Of a stretch of 64,000 nt of DNA, positions 35,469 through 44,259 are shown piece after piece. A program made the translations under genes and the position numbers. Every line of letters starts with the position of its first letter. Within the stretch, counting starts at the first letter, position 1. The notes beneath the pieces are model-generated. The model did not search any database. It had not been told where the DNA came from and saw nothing but the letters and a program-made list of their open reading frames with translations. The stretch is from Oscillospiraceae bacterium (GTDB lineage: Bacteria; Bacillota; Clostridia; Oscillospirales; Oscillospiraceae), in NCBI GenBank assembly GCA_015068495.1, contig SVKL01000007.1, forward strand, positions 26,994-90,993. Reading direction: 5' to 3'.

Positions 35469-37487
35469 TCAATCCTTCAACTGGTTATCCTTTTTTTCTG
35501 CTTCTTTTTTCTTGTATCTTCTGTAAAAATAGTACACCAAAGCAGCAATAATCAAAAGGAGGAGCAACCACCAAATCCAGCAACGGCCGTGCTTTCCGGG
35601 CTCCTGCTCACCGGGCTCTGTGGGCTCGGTGGGGTCACCGGTTGCGCCGGGAACTGTGGGCTCATCGGGATCGCTGGGACCGGTCGGTGCTGTGGGGGTT
35701 GTGGGATCGGTCGGTGTGGTGGGAGTTGTAGGAGTCGTAGGTGTTGTGGGTTTATTGGGGGTTGTAGGTGTAGTAGGCTTGCTGGGGGTTGTAGGTGTCG
35801 TGGGATCAGTCGGTGTGGAGGGGGTGCCCTGTCCGTCGTAAGGAATATCCTGCTGGGCCTGCTTAGATCCACAGATCTCACATTCCTCATGCTTCTTTCC
35901 GGGTGCGGATGCACTGGGGTTAGAATCAATTACCCAGTTCCACTTGTGATCGCCCAGAGAAGTTTTGTCGCCGCAGGAGCATTCTTTCCAGTGCTGACTG
36001 CCATTGCTTACCCAGCCGCCGTACTGGTGCTGATGGGTGGGATCAATGGGCGTGTTCAGACTGCGCATCTTGCCGCAATCCCTACATTCCTCGTGCTTCT
36101 TGCCGGGAGTGAACTCGCCGGGATTGGTGTCTGTCACCCAGTCCCACTGGTGAGCACCTACGGAAATCTTGTCGCCGCAGGAGCACTCTTTCCAGTGCTG
36201 GTTATCGTCGCTTCTCCAGCCACCGTACTGGTGCTGATGGGTGGGATTAATGGGGGTGTTCTCATTGCGTGTACCACCACAATCACGACATTCCTCATGC
36301 TGCTTACCGGGGGTGAATTCACCGGGGTTGGAATCTACCACCCAGCCCCACTGGTGGTCGCCCACGGAAATCTTGTCACCGCAGGAGCACTCTTTCCAGT
36401 GCTGGCTGTCATTGCGTACCCAGCCGCCGTACTGGTGCTGGTGGGTGGGGTCAATGGGGGTGTTCAGACTGCGCATCTTGCCGCAGTCTCTACATTCCTC
36501 GTGCTTCTTACCGGGAGTAAACTCGCCGGGGTTGGTGTCTGTCACCCAGTCCCACTGGTGGGCGCCTACGGAAATCTTGTCGCCGCAGGAGCACTCTTTC
36601 CAGTGCTGGTTATCGTCGCTCCGCCAGCCGCCGTACTGGTGCTGATGGGTGGGAGCAATGGGGGTGTTCTCATTGCGTGTTTTGCCGCAATCGCTACATT
36701 CCTCGTGCTTTACACCGGGAGTGAATTCGCCGGGGTTGGTGTCTGTCACCCAGCCCCACTGGTGAGCGCCTACGGAAATCTTGTCGCCGCAGGAGCACTC
36801 TTTCCAGTGCTGGTTATCGTCGCTGCTCCAGTTGCCGTACTGGTGCTGGTGGGTGGGGTCAATGGGGGTGTTCTCATTGCGTGTTCTGCCGCAATCGCTA
36901 CATTCCTCGTGCTTTACACCGGGAGTGAACTCACCGGGGTTGGTGTCTGTCACCCAGCCCCACTGGTGATCGCCCACGGAAATCTTGTCGCCGCAGGAGC
37001 ACTTCTGCCAGTGCTGATTGTCATCGCTCTCCCAAACATAGCTGTGGGTGTGGGTGGGGATGATTTTAATAGAGAATGCATCGGTCACTTCACGGCTGTA
37101 AATGCTGTTAGCGTCCACAACCTTGTACTTGACAGAGATATCACAGGTTTGACCGACAGCGCCGGAAACTGCGAACTTCAGTGTGAACACTGCATTCTTA
37201 GCGCCGTTAACAGGGTAATAAAACGCACCTTCATCAGGAAACACACTGCCAGCCAGATTCATCTGGCTTCCGTCACCGGTGACGGAAGTGATGATGCTCT
37301 TATTAGAATAGGTAATATCGCTCCAATGGATTTCAAAACCGCTGATGTTATTCATAGTCAGATTAACATTTACGGTTGTGCCGGATTCTGTTTCGTAGAC
37401 AGTGCCTTCTGCAAAAGCCACGGGGATCATCGTTGCCACCATGACAAGAACGAGCAGAGCGGCCAAAATCTTATTCATTATTTTCAT
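35469..37487 (-). CDS. Membrane-anchored cohesin-like protein with six 68-residue Cys/His repeats (672 aa)
   Basis: A signal peptide (ILAALLVLVMVATMIPVAFA) is followed by a cohesin-like sandwich (residues about 30-143): TTVNVNLTMNNISGFEIHW through NAVFTLKFAVSGAVGQTCDI. Residues 146-552 hold six tandem repeats, each with HQHQYGxW, QHWKECSCGDK, GAHQWxW, NPGEFTPG and HEEC-x-x-CG, suggesting a C-x-C...C-x-x-C metal or disulfide site per repeat. A long Thr/Pro linker (TPTTPSKPTT type), a transmembrane helix (WWLLLLLIIAALVYYFY) and a Lys-rich tail end it. It lies 27 bp below the 2023-residue dockerin protein, mirroring the neighbouring giant/cohesin pair. The repeats would act as a spacer lifting the cohesin away from the membrane. 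ATG follows GAGGAC. Confidence 0.78.
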   Translation of the reverse strand: MKIMNKILAALLVLVMVATMIPVAFAEGTVYETESGTTVNVNLTMNNISGFEIHWSDITYSNKSIITSVTGDGSQMNLAGSVFPDEGAFYYPVNGAKNAVFTLKFAVSGAVGQTCDISVKYKVVDANSIYSREVTDAFSIKIIPTHTHSYVWESDDNQHWQKCSCGDKISVGDHQWGWVTDTNPGEFTPGVKHEECSDCGRTRNENTPIDPTHQHQYGNWSSDDNQHWKECSCGDKISVGAHQWGWVTDTNPGEFTPGVKHEECSDCGKTRNENTPIAPTHQHQYGGWRSDDNQHWKECSCGDKISVGAHQWDWVTDTNPGEFTPGKKHEECRDCGKMRSLNTPIDPTHQHQYGGWVRNDSQHWKECSCGDKISVGDHQWGWVVDSNPGEFTPGKQHEECRDCGGTRNENTPINPTHQHQYGGWRSDDNQHWKECSCGDKISVGAHQWDWVTDTNPGEFTPGKKHEECRDCGKMRSLNTPIDPTHQHQYGGWVSNGSQHWKECSCGDKTSLGDHKWNWVIDSNPSASAPGKKHEECEICGSKQAQQDIPYDGQGTPSTPTDPTTPTTPSKPTTPTTPNKPTTPTTPTTPTTPTDPTTPTAPTGPSDPDEPTVPGATGDPTEPTEPGEQEPGKHGRCWIWWLLLLLIIAALVYYFYRRYKKKEAEKKDNQLKD
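35832..37052 (-). repeat. Six tandem ~204-bp coding repeats
   Basis: Six units of 67-68 codons encode the Cys/His repeats of the 672-residue protein. Units 3 and 5 are identical in protein sequence and units 2-5 are very close, pointing to recent duplication or gene conversion; unit 6 is the most diverged. Copy number may vary between strains. Confidence 0.88.
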
Positions 37488-37514
37488 GGATTATGTCCTC
37501 ACTTTCTGCTCAAA

Positions 37515-40500
37515 TCAGTTTAACACACTGGTGTAGCTATCGTTCATGCACTTACGCATAATCAAGGATGCATCAGCAACGTCAATTCCCTGTGCGAAGT
37601 TCATATCCGCTGCAAGCAGTGCATGCTCGCCAATGGTTTGCGCCAGATCCTGCTGCTTCATACAGTGGTTCATCAATGCCACAGCATCGCCAACATCGTT
37701 CATACCGTCGCAGTTTACATCACCGAGGATGATCACTGTGTAGGTCACGGAGTCTACCACGGTAGTGCTGTTGTTGGAAGCAATAATTTCAACAGTCGCG
37801 CCGTTGACAATCTTGTTGTTCTTCAGGTCGGCTTCGTCAACCTTCACCTCGACCTTGTCTGCGTTGATAGAACCGTGGGTAATCAGCTGTGCAAACTGGT
37901 CTGCGGTAATGCCATCTACAGCAATATCCATATAGATCTGCTTATCGGCCTCTACTACCTTGGTGCCGAGAACCTTCTCATTCTGGGCGATGGTCAAATC
38001 GCCGTCAATCAGCTCAGGCTCAACATTGAACAGCTTAACCACCAGAGTACCCTCTACAGCCAAGTCATAGCCAAGCACTTTGATGGTACCGGCTTTCTTC
38101 AGCGCCTTAGTCAGGTCATAAGAACCATTTTCGCCTTCGGTAGCAAATGCAGACAGCTTTGTGCTGGAGCCTGTAATATCCAGACCTCTCAATGCCTTTG
38201 CGGCAATCACAAGAATGGAACGATAGTTGTTCATCAGCTCGATCACATCCACTGTGATCACCTTATCCATTCCAAGGTCAGCAACCATAGCAGCGAAGTT
38301 TGTGCCGCGATTGACATTCTTGATTGCGCCAAACAGCTGTGCAATGGTGGTATTGTCAATAACCTTCTTCATAGGAGCGATACGGTTTTCGGCATAGTAA
38401 GCCTCGATCGCCTCAATGATAGCGGCATTGTTGCTGCTGTCTGCTGCAAGCAGAGTCAGCAATGCAACAGCGTAATCGTTATTGTCTCTGGTGTCGATAA
38501 GAACAGAAGCAGAAGCATTGCCGGACACAGAAACCACGCGGTTTGCGTAGGAGACATCCTCCAGCTCCACTTGGATATCGGCGTCCACTACCTTGCCAAG
38601 CTCTTCCAAAAGGTTAACAAGTGCCTTCTTCTCTTCGGTTGTGCCGCCCAACAAGATGTTGAGGGTCTTGGTCTTTTCAGTTGCATTGGGAGTAATGCTG
38701 CCGGTTAAGTAATCCTTTTCCTGATTATGGCTGATGCCCACATCCCAAGCCTTGGTAGCGACAGTGTAGCTAAACAGCTTGTCGTCTGTCTTTCCGGCCT
38801 CTGCCAATGCAGCAAAGTCAGTCAGGTCTGCAAGCAGCTTGTTGGCAAAGTTGGTCAAGCCAACGCACTTCAGAGAATCAAGCACTTCATTGATGCTGCT
38901 GGCGGCGCCCTTTTCAACCATACCAACCAAATCGCCAAGATTGACACTGTAAATCACATCGCCATCCAAGCTCAGTGCTGCAGATGTGTAGTAGTTAAGG
39001 ATCAAATCCATTGCCAAATCCAAGGCAATGTTTTTCAGCTCAGGCATTTCGTCCAATGCCAACCGGCCGGACTGCAGATAAACATTGATGTTATCGCCGT
39101 CCAACTGGATGGTATACAGATTGTTGGAACGGGCATCCTTGCCATTAAATGTTCCGGTTACATTGCCTGCGTTATCGAAGGTGCTGTCAAACAGAACCAT
39201 ATTGGCGCCGTTGATGTTGCCATCCACAGTCTTGCCGTTCAGATTCAGGAACACTCTCTTGTTTGTAGAGAGATTTCCGGCAACATCCTCCACCAGAATC
39301 ACAACTGCATTGTCGTGAATCTTATTCAAGGAAGCCTGCAGGTCGGTTACAAAGTCAACCTTGTCGAGGCCTTCTGCATCCAAGTCAACAATCAGCGCTG
39401 CGTACTGGGTTTCATCCACATTCTTCAGCTGCAGGCCCAATGTTGCTTCCAGCTTGCCGCCCTTTTCTGCAATCACATCCAGCAGAGTGTCGGGAATAGG
39501 CAGCTTGTTCAGCAGATTATCTACAGGATAAGCAACATCCTGATGATATACATTGCCAACGGCAACCATATTGGAGTATTCCACGTTTGCGTGGAGGTGG
39601 TTCAGTACCTTCTGAATCAGATCCAGCGCATCTTGTGCACCCTGCAGGTCTACATCCTTGCCAAATACGCCGGCAGTGTTCTCAAATGTCTCTGTGGTAA
39701 TTGTGTCATCCGTCAGCAGAGGCTTAATCAAACCGTACAGGTAGTTAATGCTGCCTTCGTAATCCAAGGCATTCACTTTACCCAGCTCGGCGTTATCGGT
39801 AATCAGCATAGCAGCCAAGAAAGCCTGATATGCCTTATCGGGCAGGTTCACAATCAAGTTAGCGCTGCCGTCTACCAAATGCATATTTACATAAGGTGTA
39901 ACCTTGACCAATCCCTTATCCAAGGTGCTGTAATTCCCTGCGCCTGTGCCGTCATCGCTCAAGGTGATGTACAGCTTTACCTTGGTGGACGCGCCGGCTG
40001 CGCTGTTTGCCAGACCCATCTCGGTTTCCAGCAGCTTGCCGCCCAGCACATTCGTATTGGGGACTCTGCTCAAATCAAGGCCATCGACAATCAAGGTATG
40101 ACCGGTCAGGGTCATATTATTGATCGTTCCGTCAGCATTGATTGCCTTTTCCAAATCATTCAGCGTGAAGCCGGAATCCAGCAGTGCATTCAAAATACCC
40201 TGCAGATAGAAGGCATTGCCGTTGCGCATAACATAGCCGCCGAAATCAATATAACCGTAATTGGAATTGATAATGGACTGCGCTACAGACAGGGCAACCT
40301 TCTGGGCATTAAAGCCAGTGGACAGCGGCGCAACCTTCAGCACGATGGTGTAGTTACCGTTTGCATCTTCCATAGGGATAAATGCTGCGCTGTTGATAAC
40401 ACCTTCCTTCACCAAGCTATCATTCAGGCTGGCAACAAAGTCCACGAAGTCCTGACGGGTCAAGTCGATGGTCTCACGGCGGATGGTGCCGCCATTCAAC

Positions 40501-43500
40501 AGGAACAGCTTCTGCTCCATAGTCAGAACGTATTCTACGGAAGCGCTATAGGTCTCAACAGTCTCACCGTCAATGATGTAACGGTAGCGGAAACCTTCAT
40601 CACCGCAAGCAGGCAGGTTGATCTTGCCGTTGTCTACGGTAATGGTACCGATGGAGCCAACGCCTTCAACGATTACATCCACCTCTTTCTTGGTGTATGT
40701 GGCATTCAGGACGATGTCCTGCTCCATTAGGTGACCGGCCTCGGGCATTGCAACGTCTGTATAGTTGTAGAAACGCTTGTCAATGGTCAGCGCATCGTTC
40801 ATACCGCTCAGGGCAGTGCTCAAAGTCTGAATGTGGGATGCCTCGAGAGCCTGACCAAGCTTAAACACCAAGTTGTATGTGTTGACAGTTTTGCCGTCCA
40901 CCAAAACGTTGATGGTCACAGAGCGGCGGTTATCAGCCTGCTTGCTGCGAACCTCTACTCTTTCCATCTCAGGAACGCTGGTGTAAACTTCACTTTCAGA
41001 AGCAGCTTCAATTGCCTGTGCCAGAGCAGACAGCTGCTCGTTGGACGCATCTCTGACAATGGCTGCATTGGGAGCCATCAGAGTGATGGCGTTCAGATCC
41101 TTGCGCACACCGGCTACCATATCGTACTTATCGCCGTAGTTCAAATCCTCCAGCAAAGACTTCAGGTTGGGTGTTGCATCCAGGAACTTGTTCATGCCAT
41201 CACGGAGCTTTGTAAACTCCTCGGCAAAAATCTCAAAGTTGCTGCCTGTGTAGTACCACGCAAGGCCGTTCTTTTCATAGGCCTCCAAATACTCATACAG
41301 GTACATCTGTTTGGTCTGAGCATTATAGCACTCATCAATCAGCATCCGCAGAGCATCCTTGCCCTCTTCTGTCAGCGCAGTGCCATCCAGAAGCAGCTTC
41401 AGCGCATTGATGTTATTTGCCAGCTGATTCAAGCTGCCCTTCATACCGGAGAGCTTGTTAAGTGTATTCTTCTGCTCCTTTGCCTCTACTGCCAGAACAC
41501 TGGGCAGGTTGAGGATTTCCAGCATTTCTGCGTCGCTGATAATTCCATTCAGCGCCAAGGCGAACTCTACTTCAACGCTGTCATATTCCGCTACGTTGAA
41601 GCTACCTACGCCACCGACGAAGTTGGTAATGGGATATCTCACACCGCCCTGCAGATAGTAGGCGCGGGCAGGCATCCAAGGCCGGCCGGTAATGCCGGAA
41701 TCCTGTGCAATCGCACTAACATCGGTGGTACCGTCCAGACGGGTCTGGATGGTGATTCCGCCATTCATAACAGGGTTGCGGATTGCCAAAACACCGGTGT
41801 TCAGTGCGTCGCTGACCAACACAGCAGCAGCCTTCTGGCTGACTGCGTGAGCAACAACCTGACCCCAAGGCAGATCGTGCCAAGCCTCGCCCTGCGTGCG
41901 AGTCATTGTAGTGTCGCCTACAACTCTGTAGATTTCGTTCTGGCGATAGAATTCGCCGTTAACTGTGTAGTCATAAACCAGCTTATCATTGCTGTGCTTG
42001 GGCAAAACCAGATTGTAGCCGTAAGGCACAGAGGCGGGCAGACCGTCTACACCGCTTAAGGTATAGCTCTTGGGCGTGTAGGTAATGGTGATCTCCACGT
42101 CCTTATCCAAAACATCCGTCTCATCCATACCTTCCACAGTACTGGTGTAGAAGACATCGCCTACCTGATAAACATCTTCCCAGCCGGCCAAAGCATCCGT
42201 AATTACGCCGGTTCCCAGAATTGCAGCCCATACATCACTGTAGGATACACCCTTATTCAAGGTGATCAGCGCAGTTTTGTCGCTGACCAACGGCTTGAGC
42301 GTATCGCTGTTGTAGCTGTTGCGCTCCACCACATTGGCAATCACCTTAACGGTAACATCCTGACGGTTCATATTGACCTGTACAGTAGCGCTGTCTGCCA
42401 GCAGCTTTTCGGTAATGGTTACCTCTGTTGCAGTGGCAGTCAGATTCTTTGCCAACAAATCCAGCTGTGCGTACTTGGATGCATTCATACCCTCAACGAA
42501 GGGATTGTAGTTCAGAATTGCCATAGGCTCGGCGATTACAGCCTTCAAGCCCACAAAGGACATTCCGTTGGAATCCACGCCGTTGACCACATAGCCGATG
42601 CTCTTGTAGAAATCCTCCAGCTCGGACTTTTCAATACCCAGCTGAATGCCGAAGCCGGCAGCCACATCGATCATCTGCAAAACAAGGGTTTCTTCCTGCA
42701 GAAGCAGTTCCAAATAGCCTGTGGTTTCTTCCACCTTAGCCAGCAGCGCCTTGCCGTTCTCCATCAAGTACTGTGTCTTGCTGGAGGCTGCGTCGTACTC
42801 AGCCAGCATAACAAACAGATCTAGATCACCGTTGTTGTTCTGCATCTGGTCATACAGCGCCTTCACAGGAGCTGCCTTTGCTTCATCCTGCGTCCAAGCG
42901 CCGGGGTAGTAGAACACCATACCGGGCATAGGAGAAGAGATACCCTCAACCCAAGTCATCAGGCCTTCCATTACCTGCTGAAGCAATTCTCTAGCGGTAA
43001 CATTCATGCCTTCTACCTCAGTATCCAGCAAGCCCACCAAAAGCGCCAGCTTATCCAGTGTATCCAAGCCCTGCTTCAAATCAGCGCCAGCCTGAAGCAG
43101 CTTCTGCTGATCGGCCTCAGATACATTAATATATAATTCATATGTAACCTGAACAGAGTAGGTATTCCCCTCCATCTTGAAGCTGCCAACATACTCGCCG
43201 CCAACCTCTTTCAGGGAAACCGCTTCTGTGTCATCACCGCTGACAACAAGCGCATCCTTGGGATACCATACAAATCCCTTATGCGTAAATGTTTTTGCAG
43301 TAATGGTCTTCGCTTCGGGATCAACCGTCACCAAATCATCCTCAGCAGTAGGCTTCACCTCATACTGATGCGTTTGCTGACGAAGCAAGCCTGACAGCAG
43401 CAAAGCCTTCTCCCCATCGCTAAGATCGTAATTTGCTGCCAGCAGTTCGCCATCTGTAACAGACTCGATTTCTGCAGCATTTGCGTTGATTCTCTGCAAC

Positions 43501-43586
43501 ATGCCGATGTTGGAGCTGGAAAGCAGCATCAACACCGCCATCAGCATTGCTATGCAACGCTTACTGTATGTGTGCGTCCGAACCAT
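37515..43586 (-). CDS. Giant secreted protein ending in a dockerin-like module (2023 aa)
   Basis: A signal peptide (CIAMLMAVLMLLSSSNIGML, then NANAAE) opens a protein paralogous along its length to the 2012-residue neighbour. Aligned blocks include YTPKSYTLSGVDGLPASVPY, LNTGVLAIRNP, and the repeated LILNGKT-like and VSGNAS-type segments. Beta-rich MucBP-like modules alternate with helical stretches; no catalytic motif is recognised. The last ~75 residues form a dockerin: LGDVNCDGMNDVGDAVALMN keeps a calcium loop, while the second copy (AADMNFAQGIDVADASLIMR) has lost the central D-G and is probably weakened. It starts after AGGAGGAATGAAAA-ATG. It is the first gene of the whole minus-strand locus, with its own promoter and the cohesin-like repeat protein as likely partner. 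Confidence 0.82.
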   Translation of the reverse strand: MVRTHTYSKRCIAMLMAVLMLLSSSNIGMLQRINANAAEIESVTDGELLAANYDLSDGEKALLLSGLLRQQTHQYEVKPTAEDDLVTVDPEAKTITAKTFTHKGFVWYPKDALVVSGDDTEAVSLKEVGGEYVGSFKMEGNTYSVQVTYELYINVSEADQQKLLQAGADLKQGLDTLDKLALLVGLLDTEVEGMNVTARELLQQVMEGLMTWVEGISSPMPGMVFYYPGAWTQDEAKAAPVKALYDQMQNNNGDLDLFVMLAEYDAASSKTQYLMENGKALLAKVEETTGYLELLLQEETLVLQMIDVAAGFGIQLGIEKSELEDFYKSIGYVVNGVDSNGMSFVGLKAVIAEPMAILNYNPFVEGMNASKYAQLDLLAKNLTATATEVTITEKLLADSATVQVNMNRQDVTVKVIANVVERNSYNSDTLKPLVSDKTALITLNKGVSYSDVWAAILGTGVITDALAGWEDVYQVGDVFYTSTVEGMDETDVLDKDVEITITYTPKSYTLSGVDGLPASVPYGYNLVLPKHSNDKLVYDYTVNGEFYRQNEIYRVVGDTTMTRTQGEAWHDLPWGQVVAHAVSQKAAAVLVSDALNTGVLAIRNPVMNGGITIQTRLDGTTDVSAIAQDSGITGRPWMPARAYYLQGGVRYPITNFVGGVGSFNVAEYDSVEVEFALALNGIISDAEMLEILNLPSVLAVEAKEQKNTLNKLSGMKGSLNQLANNINALKLLLDGTALTEEGKDALRMLIDECYNAQTKQMYLYEYLEAYEKNGLAWYYTGSNFEIFAEEFTKLRDGMNKFLDATPNLKSLLEDLNYGDKYDMVAGVRKDLNAITLMAPNAAIVRDASNEQLSALAQAIEAASESEVYTSVPEMERVEVRSKQADNRRSVTINVLVDGKTVNTYNLVFKLGQALEASHIQTLSTALSGMNDALTIDKRFYNYTDVAMPEAGHLMEQDIVLNATYTKKEVDVIVEGVGSIGTITVDNGKINLPACGDEGFRYRYIIDGETVETYSASVEYVLTMEQKLFLLNGGTIRRETIDLTRQDFVDFVASLNDSLVKEGVINSAAFIPMEDANGNYTIVLKVAPLSTGFNAQKVALSVAQSIINSNYGYIDFGGYVMRNGNAFYLQGILNALLDSGFTLNDLEKAINADGTINNMTLTGHTLIVDGLDLSRVPNTNVLGGKLLETEMGLANSAAGASTKVKLYITLSDDGTGAGNYSTLDKGLVKVTPYVNMHLVDGSANLIVNLPDKAYQAFLAAMLITDNAELGKVNALDYEGSINYLYGLIKPLLTDDTITTETFENTAGVFGKDVDLQGAQDALDLIQKVLNHLHANVEYSNMVAVGNVYHQDVAYPVDNLLNKLPIPDTLLDVIAEKGGKLEATLGLQLKNVDETQYAALIVDLDAEGLDKVDFVTDLQASLNKIHDNAVVILVEDVAGNLSTNKRVFLNLNGKTVDGNINGANMVLFDSTFDNAGNVTGTFNGKDARSNNLYTIQLDGDNINVYLQSGRLALDEMPELKNIALDLAMDLILNYYTSAALSLDGDVIYSVNLGDLVGMVEKGAASSINEVLDSLKCVGLTNFANKLLADLTDFAALAEAGKTDDKLFSYTVATKAWDVGISHNQEKDYLTGSITPNATEKTKTLNILLGGTTEEKKALVNLLEELGKVVDADIQVELEDVSYANRVVSVSGNASASVLIDTRDNNDYAVALLTLLAADSSNNAAIIEAIEAYYAENRIAPMKKVIDNTTIAQLFGAIKNVNRGTNFAAMVADLGMDKVITVDVIELMNNYRSILVIAAKALRGLDITGSSTKLSAFATEGENGSYDLTKALKKAGTIKVLGYDLAVEGTLVVKLFNVEPELIDGDLTIAQNEKVLGTKVVEADKQIYMDIAVDGITADQFAQLITHGSINADKVEVKVDEADLKNNKIVNGATVEIIASNNSTTVVDSVTYTVIILGDVNCDGMNDVGDAVALMNHCMKQQDLAQTIGEHALLAADMNFAQGIDVADASLIMRKCMNDSYTSVLN

Positions 43587-43686
43587 TTTTCATTCCTCCT
43601 ATACAAGTATTTGTATCGCAACGGTACCGGATTTAGGGACAATGCCCCTCAATTTATAGAAAGGCATTATAAAAACATTATACTAT

Positions 43687-43716
43687 AGTATAACATCATC
43701 CGTAGTAACTTTGCAA
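43687..43716 (-). promoter_or_regulatory. Candidate promoter of the first surface-locus transcription unit
   Basis: Minus-strand TTGCAA, an 18-base spacer and TATACT lie about 100 bp upstream of the 2023-residue gene. A second TATAAT (43678-43683) overlaps nearby. The upstream stretch 43741-43785 holds a repeated TGTCAAAAAT and an inverted repeat that might bind a regulator. Confidence 0.55.
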
Positions 43717-43951
43717 GCCCAAATTTAATATTTTCTTTTTTTGTCAAAAATGTCAAAAATATCCATAAATTATGTCTATTTATGGGGATATAGACGCACC
43801 TTTTTCATATTTATGTGGTTTTTTAACCAATCATACGCTTTCAAAGGCATATATTGACTGCCGCGGAAGGGAAAACAAACAAAAGCCGCTCTCTGTGACC
43901 GTTCACAAAAGACTTTTTATTCACCTCTCCCTTATGGGTGATTTTGCAATA

Positions 43952-43980
43952 TTGACATTTCGCCCATCCTATGTTAAACT
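43952..43980 (+). promoter_or_regulatory. Sigma-A promoter of the lysine operon
   Basis: Consensus TTGACA (43952-43957), a 17-base spacer and TAAACT (43975-43980) end 11 bases before the riboswitch aptamer. Confidence 0.75.
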
Positions 43981-43991
43981 ACTAGCAATTT

Positions 43992-44148
43992 GATAGAGGC
44001 GCGTCGTATCAAGAGTAGTCCTGCCCGTAGGCTTTCGCAGAGCTGTGGCACGGTGAAAGGGGTCGTCGCCGAAGGTAGCCGAGGCGCAAGGCTTACCTGG
44101 GCAGGCAGGAAACACTTGTCTGACTGTCGCATTTTGCGGAGTGCTATC
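43992..44148 (+). promoter_or_regulatory. Lysine riboswitch (L box) aptamer
   Basis: The leader shows the L-box landmarks in order: GATAGAGGCGCG at the 5' side, TCAAGAGTAG (loop E-like region), GTGAAAGGGG followed by GTCGCCGAAGG, and a closing GTGCTATC that pairs with GATAG at the start. It lies directly upstream of dapA and lysA, both lysine-pathway genes, and is followed by an intrinsic terminator. The expected mode is transcription termination when lysine is bound. Confidence 0.94.
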
Positions 44149-44210
44149 ACAATTCCAACAAACACAGCCTGCTCTTTCGCAGAAAAATTTGTTTTTGTTG
44201 CTTTTGGATA

Positions 44211-44240
44211 GCCGATGCGTTGCATCGGCGATTTTATTTT
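44211..44240 (+). terminator. Riboswitch-controlled terminator
   Basis: GCCGATGC-GTT-GCATCGGC (44211-44229) is followed by GATTTTATTTT, 20 bp before the dapA start. The upstream TTTTTGTTGCTTTTGGATAGCC stretch could take part in an alternative antiterminator pairing. Confidence 0.88.
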
Positions 44241-44259
44241 AAATAAGGAGCGTATCGAT

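Noticed and set aside
35832..37052. Regular repeats considered as a CRISPR array
   Set aside because: Units are about 204 bp with no unique spacers and they encode in-frame protein repeats.
35463..37523. Plus-strand open frame of 686 codons opposite the repeat protein
   Set aside because: Its repeats simply mirror the coding repeats on the other strand. It has no ribosome site or credible signal, and it begins inside the minus-strand terminator region.
38727..42059. Two long plus-strand frames opposite the 2023-residue giant
   Set aside because: Both are shadows with composition unlike any protein family. The minus-strand gene has a promoter, AGGAGG site, signal peptide and dockerin.
43772..43993. 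Plus-strand open frame of 73 codons before the lysine riboswitch
   Set aside because: It contains the riboswitch promoter, has no ribosome site and ends at the aptamer.
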